A stretch of DNA of 64,000 bases from Prevotella aurantiaca JCM 15754 (GTDB taxonomy: Bacteria; Bacteroidota; Bacteroidia; Bacteroidales; Bacteroidaceae). Positions 1-8,829 of the stretch are shown one piece after another (position 1 is the first letter of the stretch; each line of letters starts with the position of its first letter). Position numbers and translations under genes: made by a program. The notes under the pieces are model-generated. The model saw only the letters and a program-made list of their open reading frames with translations, did no database searches and was not told where the DNA came from. The stretch is taken from positions 36,680 to 100,679 of the forward strand of contig NZ_BAKF01000007.1 of the NCBI RefSeq assembly GCF_000614025.1. The letters run 5' to 3'.

Positions 1-260
1 GCTATCTTATCGTCGCCTTCATCAGCGTCGTGCTCTAAGTGTCCTACGTCAGTTATGTTGCGAACATAGCGCACTTTATAGCCAATATGCTGTAGATAGC
101 GAAACAAAATATCGAATGTTATTGATGGACGGGCGTGTCCCAAGTGTGGATCACCATATACAGTAGGGCCACAAACATACATTCCGACATTCGGAGCAGC
201 TATCGGCTGGAAGCGTTCCTTCTGCCGATGCAGTGTATTATATATAACTAAATTCTGCAT
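1..260 (-). CDS. cysS: Cysteinyl-tRNA synthetase, N-terminal part (runs off the window)
   Basis: Only the first 86 codons are inside the window; the gene continues beyond base 1. It would charge tRNA-Cys with cysteine in the cytoplasm. The reverse-complement translation starts [15 protein letters not shown] and contains the class I signature region [18 protein letters not shown], in which CGPTVY carries a zinc-binding Cys and HLGH is the HIGH motif. The ATG is at 260. The gene is divergent from pncB, and a Bacteroidota -7 element on the minus strand (292-299) lies just upstream. The call is secure; completeness cannot be judged. Confidence 0.95.
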   Translation of the reverse strand, partial: MQNLVIYNTLHRQKERFQPIAAPNVGMYVCGPTVYGDPHLGHARPSITFDILFRYLQHIGYKVRYVRNITDVGHLEHDADEGDDKI

Positions 261-291
261 TTGCTTAGTTCTTTATCATTAATAATAGGTG

Positions 292-299
292 CAAATGTA
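292..299 (-). promoter_or_regulatory. Probable promoter -7 element for cysS
   Basis: The plus-strand sequence CAAATGTA reads TACATTTG on the minus strand, matching the Bacteroidota -7 consensus TAnnTTTG. It lies 32 bp before the cysS ATG. I see no clear -33 TTTG. Confidence 0.45.
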
Positions 300-340
300 C
301 AAAATAAATAGGAGTTAGCTACTTATCCATTAAGTTTTAT

Positions 341-348
341 TATCTTTG
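341..348 (+). promoter_or_regulatory. Probable promoter -7 element for pncB
   Basis: TATCTTTG matches the TAnnTTTG -7 consensus, about 45 bp before the pncB ATG. A weak TTAG lies about 22 bp upstream. Confidence 0.5.
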
Positions 349-393
349 CATTGGATAAAGCTTTAACAACAAGGCTGAGATTTTAGAAAAGAT

Positions 394-1614
394 ATGCGAC
401 AAATAATTCAACATTTCACCGATAACGACGCTTATACGTTTAGTTGTCAGTACTACATTATGCAGACTTATCCTCGTGCTGAGGTAGAATATACATTCTT
501 CGATCGCAATGATACAATCTATCCGAAGGGGTTTGCCGAACTTCTAAACGAACAATTAGGATATATGCCTAATGTTATTATCACGGAAGAAGAGATTGCT
601 TTCATGAAGAAACGTATGTATTACCTACCTCAATGGTACTTTACCTTTCTTCGAGGCTATCGGTTCAATCCGCACGAACTTACTGTTACACAGGACGAAG
701 AGGGGCATTTGGATATTAAAGTACGTGGCAAATGGTACTCAACTATTATGTGGGAGATGCCGATTTTAAGTATTGTTTCGGAGTTAATGCATCATCTTCA
801 AGGCGATATAACGGCGTATAATCCTAAGCGAGAGTACGAACGTTGCGTGGAAAAGACACATAAGATCCTCTCAAACGGACTTATTTTAAGTGATATGGGT
901 ACTCGTCGTCGTATGTCGTTCGACCACCACAACATGGTTATCCGCACGATGAAGGAGGTTTATGAACAGGGTGGCTTTACCGATAATGATGGTTTTCACC
1001 CTTGGACAGGCCGCTTTGCAGGTACCAGTAACGTATATCTTGCGATGCAATACGACCTTGTTGCGATTGGTACAATGAGTCATCAGATTATCGAATTCGA
1101 GGAATGTGTAAGTGGAATATTTGAGTGTAACTTCAACGTAATGCGCAAATTCAGCGATGTTTACGATGGAGACAATGGTATTTATCTTTACGATTGCTTT
1201 GGCGATAAGGTGTTCTTCAGCAACCTTTCTAAGCGTATGGCGATGATGTTTAACGGTTTACGTGTAGATAGCGGTGTGGAAGAGGAGCAGTTAGAGAAGA
1301 TTATTGCAAAGTATAAGTCGCTCGGTATCGACCCTGCCACCAAGCAAGTGGTATTTAGCAATGGCCTTGATATCGACCGTGCCATAGAGATTCATAAGTA
1401 TGTTGACGGAAGAATGAAAGATAGTTATGGTATGGGAACCTACCTTACCTGCCATGTTGAGAACGTAAAATCAATGAATATTGTTGTGAAACTCACCCGA
1501 ATGCGTATTACAGAAAGTCGCGAGTGGCACGATTGCGTGAAGCTTTCGTGTGATAAAGGTAAGACACTTGGCAATCCAGAGAAGTGTGCTTACTTGCAAA
1601 TGATGATAGGGTAG
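394..1614 (+). CDS. pncB: Nicotinate phosphoribosyltransferase
   Basis: 406 aa, full length for the bacterial PncB family. It converts nicotinate plus PRPP to nicotinate mononucleotide in the NAD salvage (Preiss-Handler) pathway, in the cytosol. The N-terminal DNDAYTFSCQYYIMQ stretch, EMPILSIV (about 121-128), FAGTSN (208-213) and GTMSHQ (226-231) are recognisable family blocks around the phosphoribosyl-binding site. It is a single gene divergent from cysS and convergent with the trmH-like gene. The ATG at 394 fits a -7 element at 341. Confidence 0.93.
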   Translation: MRQIIQHFTDNDAYTFSCQYYIMQTYPRAEVEYTFFDRNDTIYPKGFAELLNEQLGYMPNVIITEEEIAFMKKRMYYLPQWYFTFLRGYRFNPHELTVTQDEEGHLDIKVRGKWYSTIMWEMPILSIVSELMHHLQGDITAYNPKREYERCVEKTHKILSNGLILSDMGTRRRMSFDHHNMVIRTMKEVYEQGGFTDNDGFHPWTGRFAGTSNVYLAMQYDLVAIGTMSHQIIEFEECVSGIFECNFNVMRKFSDVYDGDNGIYLYDCFGDKVFFSNLSKRMAMMFNGLRVDSGVEEEQLEKIIAKYKSLGIDPATKQVVFSNGLDIDRAIEIHKYVDGRMKDSYGMGTYLTCHVENVKSMNIVVKLTRMRITESREWHDCVKLSCDKGKTLGNPEKCAYLQMMIG

Positions 1615-1650
1615 GGCAACAATTGTTTTATTTTTAGGCTGCCTAAGTCC

Positions 1651-2208
1651 TTAAAACAGCAGTGCACGGGCAAACTCCCAAACTACAATACCTGCTGTAA
1701 CACTTACATTTAGTGAGTGTTTTGTGCCGAATTGAGGTATTTCGAGGCAGCCATCGCTTAGGTCTACAACCGATTGATGCACACCTTTTACTTCGTTTCC
1801 AAGTACTACGGCATAGTGCTTTTGGGCAGTTGCATCGTTGTTGATAGGCGAAATATACTCCGAAAGGTCTTGTAATGCAGTCGAACCCTCTACCTGTTCG
1901 ACGCTGTAAACGAAGTAACCTTTCTCTTTTAGCTGCTTTACAGCATCTTCAGCACTACTAAAATACTGCCAATCGACTGAGTTTTCAGCCCCCAAAGCCG
2001 TCTTGTGTATCTCTGCATTGGGAGGTGTAGCTGTGATTCCGCATAGATAAATCGCCTCAATACGGAAAGCATCGCACGACCGAAAGACGCTGCCAACGTT
2101 GTGAAGCGACCGCACATCGTCGAGAACAACGACGAGAGGTAGCTTTCGACTCTGCTTAAATTCCTCAAGCGAGAGGCGGTTCATTTCTATGGTACGTAGC
2201 TTTCTCAC
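1651..2208 (-). CDS. TrmH/SpoU-family RNA 2'-O-methyltransferase
   Basis: 185 aa SPOUT-fold methyltransferase that uses SAM to methylate a ribose 2'-OH in tRNA or rRNA; the exact target cannot be told from sequence. The three SpoU motifs are visible: DDVRSLHNVGSVFRSCDAF near the N-terminus, VLGNEVKGV, and GTKHSLNVSVTAG near the C-terminus. The start is a GTG at 2208 that overlaps the sufE stop (GTGA), suggesting translational coupling. An internal ATG at 2184 would remove eight residues, MRKLRTIE, that look family-typical, so I prefer GTG. Confidence 0.88.
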   Translation of the reverse strand: MRKLRTIEMNRLSLEEFKQSRKLPLVVVLDDVRSLHNVGSVFRSCDAFRIEAIYLCGITATPPNAEIHKTALGAENSVDWQYFSSAEDAVKQLKEKGYFVYSVEQVEGSTALQDLSEYISPINNDATAQKHYAVVLGNEVKGVHQSVVDLSDGCLEIPQFGTKHSLNVSVTAGIVVWEFARALLF

Positions 2209-2627
2209 TCGCCTTTCATATTGAATGCCAATGCGTAAGCCTTTATCTTCTTCACCATCGAAAGCAGTCCGTTGCTGCGTGTAGGCGACAAATGTTGGTG
2301 CAAACCTATGCGCTCGATGAAGTAAAGGTCGGTATCGAGTATCTCTTTTGGTGTATGTCCGCTTACAACCCTTATGAGAAGGGCAATGATTCCCTTTGTG
2401 ATAAGTGCGTCAGAATCGGCTGTAAATACCAGTTTATCGTCCTTAATATCGCATTGAAGCCATACTCGGCTTTGACAACCGTCTATTAAATTCTGTTCAG
2501 TTTTATATTCTGCACCCAGTCCTTCAAGCTCGTTTCCGAGGTCGATAAGCATTTGATACTTATCAATCCATTCGGTAAACTCGTCAAACTCAGCAATTAT
2601 TTCGTCTTGTATTTCGTTGATTGTCAT
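2205..2627 (-). CDS. sufE: SufE-family cysteine desulfurase partner
   Basis: 140 aa, normal for SufE. It accepts persulfide sulfur from a SufS-type cysteine desulfurase for Fe-S cluster assembly. The active cysteine is in LIDGCQSRVWL at residue 51, the same number as in E. coli SufE. The downstream SGHTPKEIL segment is also family-typical. It lies between doxX-like and trmH-like genes and overlaps the latter; no suf cluster is nearby in the window. Confidence 0.92.
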   Translation of the reverse strand: MTINEIQDEIIAEFDEFTEWIDKYQMLIDLGNELEGLGAEYKTEQNLIDGCQSRVWLQCDIKDDKLVFTADSDALITKGIIALLIRVVSGHTPKEILDTDLYFIERIGLHQHLSPTRSNGLLSMVKKIKAYALAFNMKGE

Positions 2628-2647
2628 CTTCGTAAATATATTATTGT

Positions 2648-3112
2648 TTATCTAATCATGTGAATACGACGGTAGTTATAGCGTCGGCTACCTAACATAT
2701 TGTCTATTTCCAAGACACCATCTCCGCAGGCAAGTATGCCAAAAGCTGCTGCCGAAGCAGTAAAAGTTGAGTAATCTAATGGTGCCTTAAAGCCCATAGA
2801 CGTTGCCATTGCGATAGCGACGGCAAGTATCATTAGCCCTGTAATCGATGCGGTCCACCTCAATTTCAGTCCAATAAGCAGACAAATAGAGAGCAAAACC
2901 TCAAGTACCGTAGCTATCCATGCCAGTACGGGCACGGCATCAGCAGGAATATAAGGCATCAACGATTGTGTATAGGCAATGAATTTGTCCATGTCGCCCC
3001 ACATACACAGTTCCTTTGGCCATAATCCGAAGCGATCTGCTACTGCTGAAAGCATTGATGAAGCTACGGTAAGGCGCAGAAATAGTTTGGCAATTTGTCG
3101 TAGATCTATCAT
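2648..3112 (-). CDS. DoxX-family integral membrane protein
   Basis: 154 aa with four predicted hydrophobic segments, the usual layout of small DoxX/DoxD-like proteins. The N-terminal LFLRLTVASSMLSAVADRFG segment is typical of the family. Its biochemical role is not known; relatives are placed in quinone- or thiol-linked electron transfer, which is inference only. It is in line with sufE and the trmH-like gene on the same strand (20-bp gap to sufE), so probably co-transcribed. Confidence 0.75.
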   Translation of the reverse strand: MIDLRQIAKLFLRLTVASSMLSAVADRFGLWPKELCMWGDMDKFIAYTQSLMPYIPADAVPVLAWIATVLEVLLSICLLIGLKLRWTASITGLMILAVAIAMATSMGFKAPLDYSTFTASAAAFGILACGDGVLEIDNMLGSRRYNYRRIHMIR

Positions 3113-3139
3113 AATTTATTATTTTTTTATGAAGTACTT

Positions 3140-4386
3140 TTACTCTATATTGGTCTTCAGAAGCTTGTAAACCTTATCGTTCGGGCGCACTTTGTCGGGC
3201 ACAGGAATAGACACTCGCCAGCCTTCTCAGCCTTATCAACAGGTTGAAGGTCGTATCTTATCTCGTTTGCATCAAACTTTAGAATGCCAGTTGTGGGCCC
3301 TGTGATGAGCATATTCTCTCCTTTCTCAATCTCAGAAGCCTCTACAGCTATTTCAGCAACGCCGAGTTTAGAGAAGTATTTCATTACTTTACCCACCAAG
3401 ACCTTCTTTTCCGTTGCCTTATTTCCGTAGTTCTTTGTCCATTCGCCCAAGCGTTGGCCTTGATAATAGCCGTCCCAGAAGCCACGATTGAATACGGTTG
3501 ACAAGCGTTCGTCCCATTGGTCCTTCTTCTCTTCGGTATAATTGCCGTCGAGTACACTCTGTATTGCCTCCTTATAGCATGTTACCACCTCGTAAACGTA
3601 TTCTGGACCACGTGCTCGTCCTTCTATTTTAAAGACTCTAACACCTGCTTTCATCATCTTGTCGATAAAGCGAATGGTCTTTAAATCCTTAGGACTCATG
3701 ATGTATTTATTGTCTATCTCAAGCTGATTGCCCGTCTCGTTGTCGGTAACGGTGTACGAACGGCGGCAAATCTGCGTGCATTGTCCACGATTGGCAGAGC
3801 GGTTCGAGTCGTGCAAACTCATATAGCATTTTCCCGAAATAGCCATACAGAAAGCACCATGACAGAACATTTCGATGCGAACAAGCTCGCCACGAGGTCC
3901 TCGAATGTCCTGTTCTTCAATCTGTCGGTATATTTCTGCTACCTGGTCCATGTTCAGTTCGCGTGCCAAAACAGCTACATCGGCAAACTGTGCATAGAAT
4001 TTCAGTGCTTCTATATTCGAAATATTGAGCTGTGTAGATAGGTGTACTTCCATGCCAACCTGGCGACAATACACCATAACAGCTACGTCGCTGACGATGA
4101 CAGCGGTGATATTGGCAGCCTTTGCAGCGTCAATTATCTCGCGCATAGTATTGATGTCCTCGCCATAAATTACGGTATTCACCGTTAGGTAGGTCTTTAT
4201 GCCACGTTCGTTGCAGGTTTCTGCTATCTCATTGAGGTCTTCTATCGTGAAGTGGTTGGCCGAATGAGAACGCATATTCAGCTGTCCGATACCGAAATAG
4301 ATAGAGCCTGCGCCTGCCTGAATGGCTGCTGCGAGACTTTCGCGAGAGCCAACAGGGGCCATTATTTCATATTCTTGTATATCCAT
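3140..4386 (-). CDS. Peptidase U32-family protein (tRNA hydroxylation type), C-terminus frameshifted
   Basis: U32-family protein; characterised relatives (TrhP, RlhA) act in RNA hydroxylation rather than proteolysis. The U32 signature EMFCHGAFCMAISGKC and the following cysteines (NRGQCTQICRRSY) are present. The ATG at 4386 is preferred; the frame also opens with a TTG at 4407. As written the frame ends at 3157 with an atypical tail, CARTIRFTSF. Adding one base near 3215-3225 restores a family-like ending, RVSIPVPDKVRPNDKVYKLL, stopping at 3140-3142, for about 415 aa. I infer a one-base deletion in the consensus or a real frameshift affecting only the last 30 or so residues. Confidence 0.88.
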
Positions 4387-4404
4387 ACTTATCTTTTGTG
4401 CAGG

Positions 4405-4412
4405 CAAAGTTA
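4405..4412 (-). promoter_or_regulatory. Probable promoter -7 element for the U32 gene
   Basis: CAAAGTTA on the plus strand is TAACTTTG on the minus strand, matching TAnnTTTG. Its position 19 bp before the ATG at 4386 argues against the TTG at 4407 as the start. Confidence 0.45.
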
Positions 4413-4470
4413 CTACAAAATAATGAGAATGATTGCAGTTTGAGAACGAAACCAGTATTTTTCGACTTTA

Positions 4471-4553
4471 CTACCATGGCTTGGAAGTGTTAGTACCATG
4501 GCGTGGTACTATTGCTACCAAAGCATGGTAGCATTACTACCACGCCTATATAT
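4471..4553. repeat. 22-bp-period palindromic array 1 (TACC/GGTA arms)
   Basis: Three 17-bp quasi-palindromes start at 4471 (CTACCATGGCTTGGAAG), 4493 (GTACCATGGCGTGGTAC) and 4515 (CTACCAAAGCATGGTAG). A fourth, half-preserved unit starts at 4537 (CTACCACGCC). Spacers are exactly 5 bp (TGTTA, TATTG, CATTA), so the period is exactly 22 bp. The array lies between the U32 promoter and the polA stop. It shares sequence with the array at 37846. Confidence 0.85.
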
Positions 4554-4626
4554 TAAGCTCATATCGACTATATGCCACCGTTTCAAAACCTCTTTTGCAA
4601 ACCTATGCTGCTACTTTTGTTGGTTT

Positions 4627-7389
4627 TTAATGTGCTTCCAGCCAGTTCTTTCCCCAACCAGCATCAGCTATCAGAGGCACATTGAGCGGGTAGGCGTTTT
4701 GCATTTCCTCTATAACAATGCGTTCTACACGCTCTTTTTCGTCGGGAAGTACCGAGAAATTGAGTTCGTCGTGCACTTGCAAAATCATCTTTGAGCGAAT
4801 ATTTTCGCGTTTAAAGCGTTGCCAAATGCGCACCATGGCCACCTTTATAATGTCTGCTTCAGCTCCTTGTATAGGTGCGTTGATGGCATTTCGTTCGGCA
4901 AATCCCCTCACAGTAGCGTTACGACTGTTGATGTCGGCAAGGTAACGGCGTCGGCGGAAGATGGTTTCGGCGTAGCCTTTTTGTCTTGCTTCCTCTTTAG
5001 CTCGCTCCATATAAGCCTTTACCTTTGGGAAAGTGGCGAAGTAACCGTCTATTAGTTCCTTCGCTTCAGCGTTAGAAATGTCCATGCGTTGGGCTAAACC
5101 GTACGTGGTAATGCCATAAATAATGCCGAAATTAGCCTGTTTTGCTTTCTTACGTTGCGTGTCTGATACGCTATCCATGCTCTCGTGCCATATCTTAGCC
5201 GCTGTTGCGCGGTGTATATCCAGCCCTTCGCGGAAGGCTTCCATCATGTTTTCGTCTTCAGAAAGATGGGCCATGATGCGCAATTCAATCTGACTATAGT
5301 CGGCAGAGAAGAACTCGCACCCTGCTTCTGGTATGAAACACTTGCGTATTTCCTTGCCATCGTCAGTCCTTACAGGAATGTTTTGCAGGTTCGGATCGCT
5401 TGATGAGAGTCTGCCTGTAGCTGTAAGGGCTTGGTTGAACGACGTGTGTATGTGTCCAGTATGGGGTTTTATAAGTTTTGGAAGGGCATCAATGTAAGTG
5501 CTTAGTAGTTTTTTAATACCTCTGTATTCCAATATTTTATGCACGATAGGGTGCTTATTCTCCAAGCTCACCAATACTTCTTCGCTTGTAACATACTGTC
5601 CAGTCTTGGTCTTCTTTGGCTTTTCCATTACCTGGAGCTTACCAAACAGAATTTCGCCGACCTGCTTTGGACTTGAAATATTGAAACTTTCGCCAGCCAA
5701 TTCGTATATTTCCTGCTCGTATTGGTTCATGCGTTGCGTAAAAATATGCGAGGTTTCTTCCAGCGCCGCCGTATCTAAACGAACGCCATGCAGTTCCATA
5801 TCGGCAAGCACAGGCACGAGAGGCATCTCTATTTCCCAGAATAATTCTTCGGCTTCCACCTCCTTTAGCTTCGGTTCGAGCACGTTTTTCAGTTGCAATG
5901 TTATATCTGCGTCTTCGCAAGCGTACTCGTAAATATCGCTTGGAAGTAGGTCGCGCATATTCTTTTGTTGCTTTCCTTTGGCACCGATGAGGCTCTCTAT
6001 CGAAATGGTTTTGTAGTTTAGAAGAGTCTCTGCCATGTAGTCCATGTTATGGCGAAGCTCTGGTTGGATAAGATAATGCGCTATCATGGTGTCGAAGAAC
6101 TTACCTTTTAATGTAACGCCATATTTATGTAACACTTCGTAATCGTACTTAATGTTTTGTCCAATCTTCAGAATCTTCTCGTCTTCGTATAATGGTTTAA
6201 ATATATTTACCATCTTTAAGGCTTCTTCACGATTGGCTGAGACGGCGACATAGAAGGCCTCTTTTTCGGCAACGGAGAAGCTTAAACCCACTAATTCTGC
6301 GTCGATGGCGTCTGAAGATGTCGTTTCTGTGTCTAAACTGAGGAATTCTTTTGTCAAGAAATAATCACAAATTTCCTGCGCTTCTTGCTCATTCTCAATG
6401 AGTTTGTACTTGTGTGGCACTGTTGAAAGGCTGCAGGAAGGCCCTTTTTTTGCCTCTTCCGCATCTTCGGGCGTATTTTCTGCAAACAAATTGAGCTGTA
6501 AATTGTCTGTCTTTTGCACTTTTTGATTGCCTTTAACAAACTTGTTAAGAAGTGTTTTAAACTCTAATTCGGTGAAAATTGTACGCAGTTTGTCTTCGTC
6601 GGGTTGCTGTATCTTCAATTCGTCCCATTCCATATTGAATGGAACATCGGTGCGAATGGTTGCTAAGAATTTTGATATCTTAATATCATCGACAGCATTT
6701 TCCACTTTCTCTCTTAGCTTTCCTTTGATTTGATCGGTATGTTCGAGCATGTTATCAATAGAGCCAAACTCGTTGATAAGCTTTACAGCAGTCTTTTCTC
6801 CTACGCCCGGGCAACCAGGAAAGTTATCGGCTGAGTCGCCCATAAGCGCCAGAAGGTCGATAACTTGGGCTGGGGTAGGGATGCCATACTTATCTTCTAC
6901 CTCTTGCACACCTATTATATCGTAGCCCCCGCCATGCCTTGGCCGATACATATAAACATTCTCTCGGATAAGCTGACCATAGTCTTTGTCGGGCGTAAGC
7001 ATAAAGGTGGTAATGTTGTTGTTGCCCGCCAGTGTTGCAACCGTACCGATAATGTCGTCAGCTTCGAAGCCATCGACTTGCAAGATAGGTATGCGCATGG
7101 CATCAAGGATTTGTTTTATGTAGGGCACAGCGAGCTTTATATCTTCTGGTGTCTCCTCTCTTTGTGCCTTATATTCGGGGTATGCCTTGTGGCGAAAGGT
7201 GAGTCCGTGGTCGAAAGCCACAGCAATATGTGTGGGATTTTCCTTTGTTAGCACTTCGTTCAGCGTATTGCAAAAGCCCATAATAGCCGATGTATTCATT
7301 CCTTTTGAGTTGATACGTGGGTTTCTAATGAGGGCGTAATACGACCGATAGATAAGTGCGTAAGCGTCGATGAGAAACAATTTGTCCAT
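4627..7389 (-). CDS. polA: DNA polymerase I
   Basis: 920 aa from the ATG at 7389; the frame is open 21 codons further upstream, but that extension is hydrophobic and unlike the family, while MDKLFLIDAYALIYRSYYAL is the normal N-terminus. Three domains are visible in order: 5'-3' exonuclease (about 1-300, with FEADDIIGT and GDSADNFPG), 3'-5' exonuclease (about 330-520, starting SLDTETTSSDA, so the proofreading acidic residues are present) and the polymerase (about 560-920, with DYSQIELR, KQANFGIIYG and QVHDELNF). It acts in repair and Okazaki-fragment processing. It is divergent from the polyprenyl synthase gene. Confidence 0.97.
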   Translation of the reverse strand: MDKLFLIDAYALIYRSYYALIRNPRINSKGMNTSAIMGFCNTLNEVLTKENPTHIAVAFDHGLTFRHKAYPEYKAQREETPEDIKLAVPYIKQILDAMRIPILQVDGFEADDIIGTVATLAGNNNITTFMLTPDKDYGQLIRENVYMYRPRHGGGYDIIGVQEVEDKYGIPTPAQVIDLLALMGDSADNFPGCPGVGEKTAVKLINEFGSIDNMLEHTDQIKGKLREKVENAVDDIKISKFLATIRTDVPFNMEWDELKIQQPDEDKLRTIFTELEFKTLLNKFVKGNQKVQKTDNLQLNLFAENTPEDAEEAKKGPSCSLSTVPHKYKLIENEQEAQEICDYFLTKEFLSLDTETTSSDAIDAELVGLSFSVAEKEAFYVAVSANREEALKMVNIFKPLYEDEKILKIGQNIKYDYEVLHKYGVTLKGKFFDTMIAHYLIQPELRHNMDYMAETLLNYKTISIESLIGAKGKQQKNMRDLLPSDIYEYACEDADITLQLKNVLEPKLKEVEAEELFWEIEMPLVPVLADMELHGVRLDTAALEETSHIFTQRMNQYEQEIYELAGESFNISSPKQVGEILFGKLQVMEKPKKTKTGQYVTSEEVLVSLENKHPIVHKILEYRGIKKLLSTYIDALPKLIKPHTGHIHTSFNQALTATGRLSSSDPNLQNIPVRTDDGKEIRKCFIPEAGCEFFSADYSQIELRIMAHLSEDENMMEAFREGLDIHRATAAKIWHESMDSVSDTQRKKAKQANFGIIYGITTYGLAQRMDISNAEAKELIDGYFATFPKVKAYMERAKEEARQKGYAETIFRRRRYLADINSRNATVRGFAERNAINAPIQGAEADIIKVAMVRIWQRFKRENIRSKMILQVHDELNFSVLPDEKERVERIVIEEMQNAYPLNVPLIADAGWGKNWLEAH

Positions 7390-7452
7390 TGTAAAAATAT
7401 TATTTAAGGGTAAAATTACTAAAAAAATGCCATATTTACCGATATTATTCAT

Positions 7453-7460
7453 TATTTTTG
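7453..7460 (+). promoter_or_regulatory. Possible promoter -7 element for the polyprenyl synthase
   Basis: TATTTTTG matches TAnnTTTG, 20 bp before the ATG at 7480. No convincing -33 element; the region is AT-rich, so a chance match is possible. Confidence 0.4.
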
Positions 7461-7479
7461 TATCAAAATAGTTTTAGGA

Positions 7480-8457
7480 ATGGATTATCTGTCGATTATA
7501 AAAGAGCCGATTAGTCAGGAATTAGACGACTTTATATCACTGTTTAACAAATCGTTAACGCACGAAGAAGGTTTACTTTCGCATGTGTTAGAGCATATTA
7601 GAAACAGGGGAGGGAAGCGTATGCGCCCCATACTTATGTTGCTGATAGCGAAGAATTTTGGCGAAGTTACATTCGTGGCGCAACATGCTGCCATTGGCTT
7701 GGAATTGCTACACACAGCCAGTTTGGTGCATGACGATGTGGTAGACGAAAGCGGAGAACGCCGTGGACAGGCATCGGTGAATGCTACTTATAATAATAAG
7801 GTAGCCGTATTAGTGGGCGATTACATTCTTTCGACGGCGCTTCTGAACATGGCTTATACGAAGTCGGAAGATATTGTGCGCGACCTTGCAGAATTGGGAC
7901 GTACTCTTTCAAATGGCGAAATACTGCAATTGACCAACATTTCCAACCAAGAGATATCGGAAGAAGTATATTATCAGGTAATAAAACAAAAGACAGCGGC
8001 TTTGTTTGAGTCGTGTGCGGTGATTGGAGCAAAGGCTGGAAAGGCATCGGAAAGCGACATTGAGGCTGCTAAAATGTTTGGACAGCGCATCGGAATCATC
8101 TTCCAAATAAGAGATGATATATTCGATTACTACGATTCTAAGGAGATAGGAAAGCCTACGGGCAACGATATGCTCGAGGGAAAGCTGACACTTCCTATTA
8201 TATACGCACTGAAATCTACGGGTAATAAGGAAATGACTGCATTGGCAATGAAGGTGAAAGAAGGAACGGTAACTGCTGATGAAATTGCCCAATTAGTGGC
8301 TTTTGCAAAGGAAAGCGGCGGTATAGAATATGCTGAAAAGAAAATGTTAGAGTTCCACAGCGAGGCTTTGCAGTTTATTTCAAACTGTGTTCACAACGAA
8401 GCGATAGCTCGTGCGCTAAAAGCTTACTTGGATTTTGTAATTCAACGAAAGAACTAA
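7480..8457 (+). CDS. Polyprenyl diphosphate synthase (octaprenyl/heptaprenyl type)
   Basis: 325 aa trans-prenyltransferase that adds IPP units to an allylic diphosphate to make the long side chain of menaquinone; product length is not predictable here. Both aspartate-rich motifs are present: DDVVD at 85-89 and DDIFD at 212-216, with GGKRMRP near residue 44 and KTAALFESC in mid-protein. It is a single gene with its own -7 element, followed by a terminator hairpin at 8560-8596. Confidence 0.93.
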   Translation: MDYLSIIKEPISQELDDFISLFNKSLTHEEGLLSHVLEHIRNRGGKRMRPILMLLIAKNFGEVTFVAQHAAIGLELLHTASLVHDDVVDESGERRGQASVNATYNNKVAVLVGDYILSTALLNMAYTKSEDIVRDLAELGRTLSNGEILQLTNISNQEISEEVYYQVIKQKTAALFESCAVIGAKAGKASESDIEAAKMFGQRIGIIFQIRDDIFDYYDSKEIGKPTGNDMLEGKLTLPIIYALKSTGNKEMTALAMKVKEGTVTADEIAQLVAFAKESGGIEYAEKKMLEFHSEALQFISNCVHNEAIARALKAYLDFVIQRKN

Positions 8458-8559
8458 AGCAAACCTAAAAATATCTTTTTTCTTGATGAATAAGAGTAAA
8501 TAAGGCAAAGTGTCTGTAACAATGACCATCAATTAAAACCTCTTTGCCAGACAAAAAAT

Positions 8560-8597
8560 AAAGGCTGAACTTCCATAGAGTGGGGGTTCAGCCTTTT
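8560..8597 (+). terminator. Terminator after the polyprenyl synthase gene
   Basis: An 11-bp stem AAAGGCTGAAC (8560-8570) / GTTCAGCCTTT (8586-8596) with a 15-nt loop is followed by TT. It lies about 100 bp after the stop codon. Confidence 0.7.
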
Positions 8598-8629
8598 AGT
8601 TTGCTTGTTTCAATCTGTGTGTAAAGCCT

Positions 8630-8712
8630 TTGCAATGCTGCTGCGATGGCTCTGCAATACTGCTGCAGATATCTTGCAGCGATGTTGCAGAATCGCAACA
8701 CTGGTTTTGCAA
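8630..8712. repeat. 22-bp-period palindromic array 2 (TGCA arms)
   Basis: Units of 17 bp start at 8630 (TTGCAATGCTGCTGCGA), 8652 (CTGCAATACTGCTGCAG) and 8674 (TTGCAGCGATGTTGCAG). A weaker unit starts at 8696 (CAACACTGGTTTTGCAA). Spacing is exactly 22 bp with 5-bp spacers. Arms are CTGCA/TGCAG or TTGCA/TGCAG. The array lies between two terminators in the convergent gap between the polyprenyl synthase and deoC. The sequence is unrelated to array 1, but the geometry is identical. Confidence 0.75.
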
Positions 8713-8775
8713 AGTCTATTCGCTATTTTAAAGCGCTATATACGGCAATTTGTGTGTATTGGTACAAAGATATAA

Positions 8776-8807
8776 AAAGCCCGATTTCAGCGCTGAAATC
8801 GGGCTTT
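8776..8807 (-). terminator. Terminator downstream of deoC (perfect palindrome)
   Basis: A perfect 32-bp palindrome, AAAGCCCGATTTCAGC followed by its complement, can form a 14- to 16-bp stem in either orientation. It lies 23 bp beyond the deoC stop and is flanked by A-runs on the left, which become a U-tract on the minus strand. Confidence 0.8.
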
Positions 8808-8829
8808 ATTGTGTTTTTTGAAAGATGGT

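Noticed and set aside
361..393. TPP riboswitch in the pncB leader (GGCTGAGA)
   Set aside because: Only a short chance match; the leader is too short for the full aptamer and the gene is not thiamin-related.
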